A stretch of 64,000 bases of DNA from Lodderomyces elongisporus (lineage: Eukaryota > Ascomycota > Pichiomycetes > Serinales > Debaryomycetaceae): assembly GCF_030384665.1 (NCBI RefSeq), contig NC_083674.1, positions 1,922,001 to 1,986,000 of the forward strand, given 5' to 3'. Shown here one piece after another: positions 38,658-48,878 of the stretch. Under the pieces are notes generated by a model that saw only the letters and a list, made by a program, of their open reading frames with translations, had not been told where the DNA came from and did not search any database. Position numbers and translations under genes: made by a program. Position 1 is the first letter of the stretch; each line of letters opens with the position of its first letter.

Positions 38658-41600
38658 TCATCTTTGTTGTTGTTGCTGCTGCTGCTGCTGCTGTTGTTGT
38701 TGTTGTTGTTGTTCGTTATTCTCAAACGAGGTAGAGCTGAACCCCATTTGCTGAGGGAACATATATCCTCCACCTACAAAACTAGGCTGCTGCTGCTGTT
38801 GTTGTTGTTGTTGTTGCTGCAATTGAGTCAATGGTGGTAACGATGGGTGTTGCTGTTGTTGCTGTTGTTGCTGTTGTTGTTGTGGCAGCGGTACTTGTTG
38901 ATTTTGCAAGTGGTGTTGTGATAACAGCGCTCTTTGTGCCAGTATAGGTGTTGGTTGACGTGGTGGGAGCTGTGATGATAAGGGTGTTGGAATAGGAGGT
39001 GGTAAAACGCCACTAAATGACCCGATACCAGCTTTACGAGCATCCCCAAATGTAGAAGATGCAAGTCCCAAGCTGGGAGTATTCGAACTAGAAGATGGTG
39101 TTTGTCTCATATTTGGATCATTCCAATTTGTGTAATTCGTATTGAGCTCATTGAACATATCTGGTTGTTGCTGAGATAACATGGGTCCCTGGCCAGCGGC
39201 ATTTCCTGACACTGACGATGTGTGTGATAACTGCACCGGTTGTGTAGAAAGTGTAGAATGTGCAGAGTTTGCAGAGTTTGCAGAGTTTGTCGAGCTTTTT
39301 ATAGAGCCTGTAGAGCCTGCAGACCCAGTAGCCTGTGTGGTTTGCTGCCCTTCTCCGCCTGAACCGATTTGACTTTCTCCTCTTGATGCATTACTTGCAC
39401 TTTCGGATCGAACCTGCATCATTGGATTATACTTGAAACCAGAAACAGATCTGCTCTGTTGTCTACCCATTTCCTCAGATTGATCCGAGCCTAAATAGTA
39501 TGGCAAATTGTCAGGTACAGTTAACCAAAAGGGATCATTCAAATGGAACCCATTGAGGTACTCAAACTGCGAAGGATCACCAAACGGATTCGTGTTGAGC
39601 AAGTACGATAAATTGCCTCTCGCTGTGGTTATCGGCAAATTCTTTTGTGCAATATTATCTCCCGGTGAGGAATCTGTTGACTTTGAAGATGCAGCAGAAG
39701 AGTTTTTGCTTTCTTCAGCTTTCCTGTTTTTCAACTCATTGATAATTGACTCATCTTCTTGTTTCTCGTACAACAACTTGATAAGGTTTAATACCCGATT
39801 GATCAAATAAACCATATTAGAAGACCACATCCTCGAAGTAGTGATATATTTCGTTGATAATCTCTGTTCAAAATTCAACAACGAGTTGAGATTAGTCTCG
39901 ATTAGTGATAAAAAGTCATTATTCATTAGCGAATCTTTATCATTGGCAACAAACTCCTTAGATTTGTAATGCAACAATGTGAAAATCACAATGATACCTT
40001 GACAAATAAAAGAGTTTACAAATGGGTAAAAAGATTTGAACAATTTACCAAACTTTACCGGACCATGATTCAAAGCTTGCTGTGAGACACTAGCATCACT
40101 CTTGAGTCTAGAGTCATCTTCGCTTGATGTTACACCAGAATTGCCATTACCACTAGACGCAACATCTCTCAAGTTCTCACTAATGTAATGTTTCAAAAAC
40201 TTTTCCACAAAGGTGTTGAGTAACTCCAAAAATTTGGACACTGAATGGATCTGGTTCTTAACAATCTGGTCGTAACCTTCAACATTCTCAAACTTGCTGA
40301 TAAAAGGCTCATACAACTTGGCATTATTGATGTACAATACAATGATATCAGATAGCAAGTCCAAACTTGAAATCTTTGCCGGTTGTCCCAAATAATCATC
40401 AAAAGTCAAATAGTCAATGTCATTTGAAGATGCAGATAATTGCAACTCCTCCTCCTCCTCCTCTTCCGCATTAACACCATCATCGTTACCATTATCATTA
40501 ACATTAACCTTGTTGACCACGTCAATATCAGCATTGTCATTGACTTTATCGTCACGAATAGCAACAAAAGTGCTACCTTTGGTGATGTCCTCGTATGTAT
40601 CTTCAAGAAGCTTTATTTCATCATCAAATTTCTTAGACAAATTCAACAAATCAGGCAAGGTAAAATCAATCATAAAGTTTTCAATCAACATCAAGTTGGA
40701 TAATCTTAATGATTCGGAAACACCGATTTTCAAAAGAATGTGAGCCGTTTTGTTTGGAATACTGTGACCCAAAGTACTATTGGATCCTCTCATACCAACT
40801 TGTACTGCTATGGGGTTAGGTCTACCAAATATAGAACAAACAACGGAAACGTATCCTTTCAATGCAAACCAAAGCCTGTATCTACTCACATCGGTTGCCT
40901 CGTCGTGCGTTCTGTCATCTTCTTCCGAACCAGAAGAAACTTCCTTTTTGTCGCTCACGTCCGAATCTTCTGCAATAGCGCTAATCAAATGGTTGAATTG
41001 TTGCTTACCCGAGCTAGCTTCAGTTAAGCGATAGTTTCCCATAATATGTAATCCAATCGAATACGAGATAGAGCATGCATGGAACATCATTGTCCAACAT
41101 TGTTCATATTTTTGCTCCAAAAAGTACCATTCAATACACAAAATGTATGATTGAATTGACAATAATGATTCATTGATCAAGCCACCTCTCAAACGTTCAA
41201 AGCTCTTGTGCAATACATTTCTGGTGAGAAACTTTCTGTATTTGGTACAGGTATTGATTGAGCCTGCCGGCAACAAATTTAACTCAACATAATCCTTAGG
41301 ACTGAGTCTTTGTATGGACAAGCTCAAAATCATATACAACAATAACAAGTCATCGTCATTATCCCAGTCCCTTTCGCTTATCAGCTCATAAGATTTTAAA
41401 AATCCAAATACTTGGTTTGCCGAGATAAAGGTTCTATAGTGTGGGTTAAGATCAAAGAATTTTTGCACCAATTTCACAATCACTTCAAAGTTCAATTTGT
41501 ACACATCGTGATAGGTGTCTGAATCAGTGCTGACATCGGGGTCATCATATTTCAACAAATATGATGGTAAAATGGGCAATTTCTTTTTTCTCAGACTCTT

Positions 41601-43193
41601 TTCCGCCATCTTATTAGACTTGCTGGACTCTTGCATTTGAAAAGTATCAATATCTTTTTCCCAATCATTTACTAAAACGTGCTCACCATGGGACAATGAC
41701 CTATTACGTTGCTTTAGCTTGTGCAATTTCCTTTGTTGTTGTGCACTCTTTTGTTCCCTAGCTAAAGGTTGAGACTCCGACGAAATCTGCTGTTGTCCAA
41801 CTTCATCCCCGCTGCTTCCGCCAGATGAATTGCTTGAGGACTCCTTGGGCTGAATATCGCCATCTGGAATATTGGTAGAGTACATTCCTTGATTAGCACT
41901 CGCCAGATCTTTTGGAAAGCTTGCTTTGGAGTGGCCAAAAAAACCAACTTTTTCCTTCTTGTAAGGCAAATCTTCAGAGGATGAATCTGAGGCTCTATCA
42001 CGCTTGCCACTGCTGTTTCCATTGCTGGTGGTGTTACTGTTGCTATTGCTATGGCTACTATTATTGCTATTATGATTGCCAGTACCAATGGTGGCGCTAG
42101 CACTATTATTTGTACCTTGGTTTAACGTCACCGGTTGTGATTTAATGGAGGGTAAACTGTTGGCATCGTTAACTGATACTTTGCGCATCACCTCTTCCAA
42201 CTTTCTAGTCAACTCCCTGTTTTCGTCAAGCAACTGTGAGTTAGCTGCTCTCATCATGTCAAATTGGTCTTTCAATGGAAATACACCGGATTGTGCATTG
42301 TTTGTGGTAAGCGGGGCAAATGATGAAATGGGATTGATTGGTAATGATCCCAAGCCAGGTGTACCAGATGAGTAGTCAGAATTTGGGTCGACATTCAAAT
42401 TAAGACTTGGGTTGGAGTTAGAGTCCAGCTTATCGTCTGGAGAGACTGTGCTATCACCAGGGTTTTTGAGTACCCTATCTGGATCTGCGGCATGAAAAGT
42501 TGAAACTGAACTCTTTTGAGTGCGAGCAGTTAACACAGAATTCAAACTACTAGCATTGCTAGAACTTCCTGAGGAAGAGCCCATCAACGGTGAACGTCGG
42601 GGAAATTGCTGTTGTTGTGCTTGTTGTTGTGCTTGTTGTTGTGCTTGTTGTTGCGCTTGTTGTTGTGCTTGGTTATTAATAGCAGTTGTTTGATTTTGAA
42701 TGTTTTGTTGCAACTGCTGGTTGTGCATCTGTTGTTGATATAATTGGTTTTGTTGTTGCTGTAGCAGCTCTTGCTGTTGGTGGTGTTGGTGTTGCTGATG
42801 CATATATTGTTGATGTTGTGGTTGTTGAGGTGGCAGATAGCTTGGAGGCTGTTGGTGTGGGTGTGGGTGTATTGGTACCGGTTGAGACATGTATGGTTGT
42901 TGGCGAGATGCAAACATTGGATGATGCTGCTGTGGAGGTGCCTGTTGTTGTACCTGTTGTTGTGCTTGTTGTTGTGCTTGTTGTTGTTGCTTTATATCCA
43001 GCAAAGATTCTTGAGCTTGATGCAGCTCTTTATCATCCATAAAATCATCCTCTGTAATTTTGATATTTCGAAATGTGGCTGGGAATTCACATTCTATTTG
43101 TCTTCTATTACATTGATCGCATGGTTTTTTCTTATTACACTTGATCTTTCTCCTCCGACATGAAATACACGAAATAGGTAATATATCAGACAT
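38658..43193 (-). CDS. Large Q-rich Zn(II)2Cys6 transcription factor
   Basis: Probable DNA-binding regulator of RNA polymerase II genes; I do not recognise the orthologue. The protein has 1511 residues. A perfect binuclear zinc cluster lies at the very N-terminus: C9-x2-C12-x6-C19-x5-C25-x2-C28-x6-C35, with the usual basic RRRKIK and a Pro before C25. Poly-Q blocks follow (about 68-200), then Ser/Asn-rich disorder. A folded, helical middle region (about 575-1150) contains LLLLYMILSLSIQRLS and SLLSIQSYILCIEWYFLEQKYEQC, consistent with the fungal-specific transcription factor domain. The C-terminal 250 residues are again Ser/Gln/Pro-rich, and the protein ends after 16 Gln and one Arg. A 5.7-kb non-coding region lies upstream. 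Confidence 0.85.
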   Translation of the reverse strand: MSDILPISCISCRRRKIKCNKKKPCDQCNRRQIECEFPATFRNIKITEDDFMDDKELHQAQESLLDIKQQQQAQQQAQQQVQQQAPPQQHHPMFASRQQPYMSQPVPIHPHPHQQPPSYLPPQQPQHQQYMHQQHQHHQQQELLQQQQNQLYQQQMHNQQLQQNIQNQTTAINNQAQQQAQQQAQQQAQQQAQQQQFPRRSPLMGSSSGSSSNASSLNSVLTARTQKSSVSTFHAADPDRVLKNPGDSTVSPDDKLDSNSNPSLNLNVDPNSDYSSGTPGLGSLPINPISSFAPLTTNNAQSGVFPLKDQFDMMRAANSQLLDENRELTRKLEEVMRKVSVNDANSLPSIKSQPVTLNQGTNNSASATIGTGNHNSNNSSHSNSNSNTTSNGNSSGKRDRASDSSSEDLPYKKEKVGFFGHSKASFPKDLASANQGMYSTNIPDGDIQPKESSSNSSGGSSGDEVGQQQISSESQPLAREQKSAQQQRKLHKLKQRNRSLSHGEHVLVNDWEKDIDTFQMQESSKSNKMAEKSLRKKKLPILPSYLLKYDDPDVSTDSDTYHDVYKLNFEVIVKLVQKFFDLNPHYRTFISANQVFGFLKSYELISERDWDNDDDLLLLYMILSLSIQRLSPKDYVELNLLPAGSINTCTKYRKFLTRNVLHKSFERLRGGLINESLLSIQSYILCIEWYFLEQKYEQCWTMMFHACSISYSIGLHIMGNYRLTEASSGKQQFNHLISAIAEDSDVSDKKEVSSGSEEDDRTHDEATDVSRYRLWFALKGYVSVVCSIFGRPNPIAVQVGMRGSNSTLGHSIPNKTAHILLKIGVSESLRLSNLMLIENFMIDFTLPDLLNLSKKFDDEIKLLEDTYEDITKGSTFVAIRDDKVNDNADIDVVNKVNVNDNGNDDGVNAEEEEEEELQLSASSNDIDYLTFDDYLGQPAKISSLDLLSDIIVLYINNAKLYEPFISKFENVEGYDQIVKNQIHSVSKFLELLNTFVEKFLKHYISENLRDVASSGNGNSGVTSSEDDSRLKSDASVSQQALNHGPVKFGKLFKSFYPFVNSFICQGIIVIFTLLHYKSKEFVANDKDSLMNNDFLSLIETNLNSLLNFEQRLSTKYITTSRMWSSNMVYLINRVLNLIKLLYEKQEDESIINELKNRKAEESKNSSAASSKSTDSSPGDNIAQKNLPITTARGNLSYLLNTNPFGDPSQFEYLNGFHLNDPFWLTVPDNLPYYLGSDQSEEMGRQQSRSVSGFKYNPMMQVRSESASNASRGESQIGSGGEGQQTTQATGSAGSTGSIKSSTNSANSANSAHSTLSTQPVQLSHTSSVSGNAAGQGPMLSQQQPDMFNELNTNYTNWNDPNMRQTPSSSSNTPSLGLASSTFGDARKAGIGSFSGVLPPPIPTPLSSQLPPRQPTPILAQRALLSQHHLQNQQVPLPQQQQQQQQQQQHPSLPPLTQLQQQQQQQQQQQPSFVGGGYMFPQQMGFSSTSFENNEQQQQQQQQQQQQQQQQR

Positions 43194-44810
43194 CTCTCTC
43201 TTCTTTTTTTCTTATTTTCTTTTTAATTCGTCAATGGGTAATGCACCTAACGTTGATTTCTGAACAAAAAGAACAATAAAAAAGAAAGATGGAGTAAAAG
43301 CGGGAATATGAAGTGAAGTCGAATTGAAGTGAGCTGTCGCTTTTTTGTCTGATTATATAAAGTATATGTAAAATGGAATTATGTTGTAATATAAATGATG
43401 ATATGAATCTTTAGCTAAATGGTTAGTATCGCAGACTTCGTGATTATAGTTTTAAATCTTTCACCCAAATAATTTCAAATCCAATAATCAGTGACTTGAT
43501 CAGGTCAAGCTTACTCTCTCTCTCTCTCTCTCTCTCCCTTTCTTTGGCTATCGATGTACTTTTCCTCCTTTCCTATGCTAAAAGAAAACTTTCTTTTGTC
43601 AGATCTAAATTGGTTCAGTGAAAAACAGGCCCTCTTAGGTAATTTCAAAAAAAAATACAAAGAAGGACCTAGGAATATTGTTTATAAAATTATCATTCAG
43701 TGGCAGGGCTAATATCTGACTAAACCCGTAGAAATAATGGCTGACACGATTTAATAAATCTTTTGTGCTGAGAAAGGAATTTAAATTTGTGCTTATTTTC
43801 TAGTATTTTGCAACAAGTGTGTAGTGACAAGTATAATGACAATTAAAGGTGACGTGATTGTAGTTTTGAGTAATTGAAACGAATAAAAAAATAACAATTA
43901 TGAACTTAAACGCTCTTTGAGGATATGGCCAACACAGAATTAAGACTGCCTTCTTTTGCCTTTCCTTTGCTTTCCTCTGCTTTGCCAGATATATATATAT
44001 ATGGGTGGATGAAATTTTTGGGAGATTTTGGTTGCCATAATTTTGTATCTTGTGTAAAAGATATAATTATGAGGTCGTGCAAATGTAAACAATTATATTG
44101 TGTCTGTTATTGTGCACCTGGGGGTGTAGAAATCTAAAGTGAAATATGTCTCAGACATTATTCTTTGAAATGTATGTGTGTATGGGTTCATCTATTATGG
44201 TTTAGAACAAATTAAAAAAAAAAAAAACAGACAAAAAGACAAAAAGGAAGGAAGGAAGGAATTTTTGAGAAAAAAGTTTATTCCTGATATGAGGAAATCA
44301 ACCTTGGCCACATGCATCTTAGGACAAACATCTGCTCTCCGCCATAACCAGTAGTATCACTATACTTCAAGAGCAGGGCTACCAGTACCAAGTACTTGTG
44401 CCACTACCTTCAAACCATAGTGCAATAATATCAAACTGATTGATTAGATAGGACAACTAGTTTGTTTTCAGATTATATAGATGCTTGGATTTGATGAAAT
44501 TGGGTTAAATTGTGAAAAAATTGTGCTAAATACATACCACTGCGTGATTTATCTTATCTTAATTACTTGTGAATAGTTGTAGTTGAAATTGAAATACTCT
44601 TGAAAAGATGTTAACTTGTCCATCAAAAACTTGTAACTTCAATTCTTTATTTCAAAGGTGATTAAAAAAAATTTTTTTTGTAGAAATGAAGAGGGGGAAA
44701 ATCCATGGATATCGTTTCGTTTATATATCAAATGTGGGAATTGTGCTTCGTGAGCAGACATGGAAATGTCCTTCCTGTAAAAAATTTTATGCTATTAAGC
44801 ATATGAACAT

Positions 44811-44865
44811 TTTTAGACACCCTTTAGATACCTCTTAGACACTCATTGGAGACTTTTTAGACACC
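44811..44865 (+). repeat. 11-bp tandem repeat, five units (TTTTAGACACC-like)
   Basis: Five adjacent 11-bp units: TTTTAGACACC, CTTTAGATACC, TCTTAGACACT, CATTGGAGACT and TTTTAGACACC. The TTAGACAC core recurs in units 1, 3 and 5 and as TTAGATAC in unit 2, so sites lie on the same helical face. A further TTAGACAC is at 45666-45673. Confidence 0.85.
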
Positions 44866-45659
44866 TCATGCACAAGCTGTGGACGAATCAGAGACAGTGT
44901 GCAGATAGAAAATGAAAATGAAAATGAGAAACAAAAAGAAAAACAAAAACAAAAACAAATAGAGTGAGACACAATCTTGTTTGGTTTTGTGTATTTGCAC
45001 CCCATGTCTCATATTATGTAATACAAAAAGAAAAAAAAGGAAAAAGAAAAGAAAAGAAAAGCATAAGCCACTCATATACTCAGGCATTAACTAAACGATT
45101 TAAATGAATAGTTCCGAAAAAAAAATGGAGAAACCTAAATTCACCGCCATATCTCCGAAGAATTTACCCAAATTGATAACAGTGTAGTGAAATAGAGGGG
45201 AAAAAAAAAACTATGAGATAAAGGTCATTATCTGCACTGGTGGTGACACCATTGCCTCGTTTAAACTTTCAAAGATTATGAAAGATTAAAAGAAAAGAGA
45301 AGAAAAGGTTAAAATATATATATATATATATATATAGATGTCATAAGCTTTGCTTTAGGCTCCTAACTTAACCAGATCAGCAGTCCTTTTAAAAACTTTC
45401 TTTTTTGCTCTTTCGATAACCAATCAAATGGAACCATAACCGAGGCGAGGACACCAAAGACTCCTAAAAAGAAAATGAAAGACTAGAAATGAGAGAGAGA
45501 CAGAGAGGGGGGAGGTGGGATAGTAGGGCTGGTGTGTTGATTGCTGAAATCTAAGACATGTTTTTAAGTTCTTTCGCATGGTGCATGCGTACCATATATC
45601 CAACAAAGCAATCAAAACAAATATAAAGAGAAGAGGAAAGGAGATATATATAATTATTT

Positions 45660-45693
45660 ACACCCTTAGACACACTTTCAAAACTAAGGGTGT
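45660..45693. repeat. Perfect 10-bp inverted repeat
   Basis: ACACCCTTAG at 45660-45669 and its reverse complement CTAAGGGTGT at 45684-45693, with a 14-bp spacer. The left arm overlaps a TTAGACAC core. Confidence 0.8.
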
Positions 45694-48600
45694 CTCAAAG
45701 CTTTCGGTTAAACCGTTTAATGATGCCGTTTATGAGTTTTGCTACATTATTCAAAATCACAATTAGAATTATTCTACATGATTCCAGAGAAACAAAACAA
45801 GAAGAAAGCTAAAAATGAAAATAAAAAAAATGAAAAAGAAAAAAGAAAAAGAAAAAGAAAAAGAAAATGGAAAAAAAATTCAATTCAACAAAAACTTTAC
45901 TCTTGGGGCAGTTAAAGTTGGTGATCTCGTAATCTTTGTTTATGTTTCGGAACGGAAGTTCGGATCTTTAAAAGAAAATGTCAAGATCAAGAGCGGGTTT
46001 TGTTTAAGACCCTGAACCATTAAATATTTACATATTCAATGCTAAGTCAGGAAAGTACCTCTCTTTATCTCTCTTTCCTACCCCCCCCCCTCACCCTTCA
46101 CCTTCCGGCACTTAACCACCAACAACTATAATTTCTTGAAAAAAATAGTTTAAATGCTACAAGGAACTGTCTGACAACTTTCTGGTTTAAGCTTTGGAAT
46201 AGGGTGCAAGAGATGAATGTCAACACACTTTTATAGTCATTTGTGCACTTTTGCACACACAAGAATTGCGCGCAACCAATTAAATTTTATGTTAACTTGC
46301 TATCAAAAACACAAATGTAGTGTTAAAAAAACAAATAAAAATAAAAATTAAAAATTAAAAATTAAAAAAAGATTTGGTGGACTTCTCCTTCACACAATAG
46401 AGCTACCAGTTGCTATTTTTCTTTAATTATTATTATTATCTCTAATTCTATATCCGCCAACTGGAACTTCAACACTTAGCGCTTAGATGCATGTTTCACT
46501 CTGATAGTCAACGACTGCTGCATAGAAACAATAACTTCACCACGACCACTACCAACTGTTTGTGTCTCACTAATTTATTCTTTACTTTTTTTTTGCACCC
46601 CCTGTCTCACCCCCTCTTCTTCTTCTTCTTCTTCTTTTTCTTTTTCTGCTTTTTTCCACGCCTGTACTCATGTGGTATGGTTATTTTTCACCTTCCAAGC
46701 CCACAAAAAACTATCACCGCCACCATTACCACCACCACCATTCCACACCCCCCTGGATCGGAGCTCGTAAATGCTCCGCTTCCGAACCAAAACAAAAACA
46801 AAAAAATTAAAGATAAAGAGCAACAATTGACTAATGAGGGTAAAGTCAAATAGAGAGAATCATATTAAATGGACATTATTGATCAAAATCAAATGATCTG
46901 AGACAAATCTAAGACATATACACACACAGACCCACCCATATATATATATATATATATATATACGGCAATGCCTCTTTTCCTTCAACATCTACCTCGTCAT
47001 CCTCGGTATATAAAAACTGTAGAAGAAAAGTATCAGATTGTCTCGTTAATATAAACTATTAGTAAGATTAGATAGGAAAGGAGATTCAAATTGAAGAATA
47101 TAAAGTATAACTTGAAGAGTGCACATCGAGCTTTACAGTCAATATTGTTGTTTTTTTTTTCAATTTTCAAAAACTATAATGAAACGTCTTCTTTGACTGT
47201 ACTCATTTTCCCTTTAACTACTTTGTCTGCTATACCCTGGATTACTGAAAACGAAAAATACAACTGTGTGTGTGTCCGTGTTTCTGTGTGTCATTAATCC
47301 TTTAATTTAATAAAGGAATGGTTGAATACTGAAATCCTAGTTCTTCATAAGTAAAAACAAACAAAATTGCCAAATGAAATGTTGCAAATCCGGAATACCG
47401 GAGCATCGGAACTTTTGTTCTAGAACCCGCACAAGCGCATATTAAATGGAAGACAAAAAAAAAATAAAACCTTTTGTAAATCCTTAATCCTCAATCGCTG
47501 TCAAAAGAAGACATCGCAACCGAGACAAGAAAAGATTGAATAGCATCGAAGACATTATAGATTGTTTGCTTTTTTTTAAGTTGTTGTTGTTGTTTAATTC
47601 TTATTATCATCTTCATCATTAGAATCTTCAGTATTCACCTTCCTTTAGGTGGGTTTCTGGTGTGTGTGGAAAATGTGTCATGAACTAATCTTCATTAACC
47701 CTTTGACATGTTCGTATCTGCAGAAAATGGAAGCAACCCATACAGTAAGTGATTCGATGTCAATTCTTTTTTTTGTTTCTTTTCTTTTTTGGTTCTACCT
47801 TCTTCCTTCTTCTTCCTTTTTCTTCCTTCTTCTTCCGCCTTCTTTCCATTTCTCTTATACTACATGTTCCTGAACCCTTCCATTTCTCGGACCCATATTC
47901 TTAGCTCCGTCTTTTCTTCAGAATTTTGGGTGCAAAAAGAGTGGTGGGGGACGCCATTGAAAAAAGATACAGAAAAAAGAAAAAAGAAAAAGAAAGAGAA
48001 CACAATATTCACAGGATTATCGGTTGTTACGAATATGTACAGACTTGCACGGGTTAGACAATATAAAAAAAGATTGGAAATCTTGAAAATTTTGGAAAAT
48101 GGATTGGAAAAAGGTTAGTAAATGGAAAACCAAAATTGAAAACAAATTTATCAATACTACAAAATACATGTGGAAGTGTGACCCAAACTGTTCACCATTT
48201 GATTTTAAAAAAACAAAAAATTCCAACCACAAACACTTGGTTCGTATTCATGATTAATACTTTCAATTAGCAGTAACTGATATTTGCACATCTACAAAAT
48301 TACCACATTCCCCTTTATCAGCTCCAAGATTTTAAGTGCAAATAATATACAACCTTTGTATTACCACATTCTTCTATTATTATTAATTATCTAGCTATTT
48401 CTTATTTCCTGTTCCCTATTATTCGTCTCTGCCTTTGCGTTTGCATTTGCTTTTGCATTTGCTTTTACGTTGGCTTTTGCTTTTATCCCCGGTAATAACA
48501 GACTTTGTATCGTAGAAAGACCAATGTCGCATAAGAAGACGGCCAAAACATGCGACATTGGATTAAATAAAAACGACAATGCAATAGTAATTGTCACCAA

Positions 48601-48878
48601 CAGCCACCAAACCACCAAACCACCAACCAATTGACAATATCTGCCAGCTAACAGCAAAGAATCAACTTTAAAATCTAAAACAAAACAAAAGAAAAAAAAA
48701 ACAAGTACAGTCGATATTGTTATCAACCTTTCTTTACAACCAAACACCCAATTAAATTAGAACCGCTTAATACTGGCTTTCATCACTACTTAACTTATTA
48801 GCTCCTATCCATTTTTTCTCCTTTCCCCCCCCCTCACAAATCAACCAAACAACCAACCAACCGTACACTCCAAATATC

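Larger units (their letters stand above)
43194..48878. promoter_or_regulatory. 5.7-kb non-coding region between the Zn2Cys6 factor and END3 (divergent)
   Basis: The longest gene-free stretch in the window. I see no protein-coding frame with recognisable content. It contains a CT run (about 43513-43537), a GGAA patch near 44247-44261, five 11-bp tandem units (44811-44865), a 10-bp inverted repeat (45660-45693), TA tracts (about 45314-45334 and 46938-46962), C-runs (46081 and 48826), and TATA-like strings with a TATATAAAA at about 47008. Near 47640-48120 there are several splice-site-like strings on the plus strand and short open segments, but I could not assemble a gene. It must hold both promoters and may hold long untranslated leaders or a non-coding RNA. 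Confidence 0.55.

Noticed and set aside
43404..43505. tRNA-like segment with an A-box-like TTAGCTAAATGGTTAGTATC
   Set aside because: No anticodon arm with U33 can be drawn, the B-box-like TTTCAAATCC downstream is imperfect, and T-stem and acceptor do not pair. At most a decayed fragment.
46491..46853. 120-codon frame in the 5.7-kb gap
   Set aside because: Dominated by Phe from a TTC run and Thr/Pro from ACC repeats; no recognisable domain.
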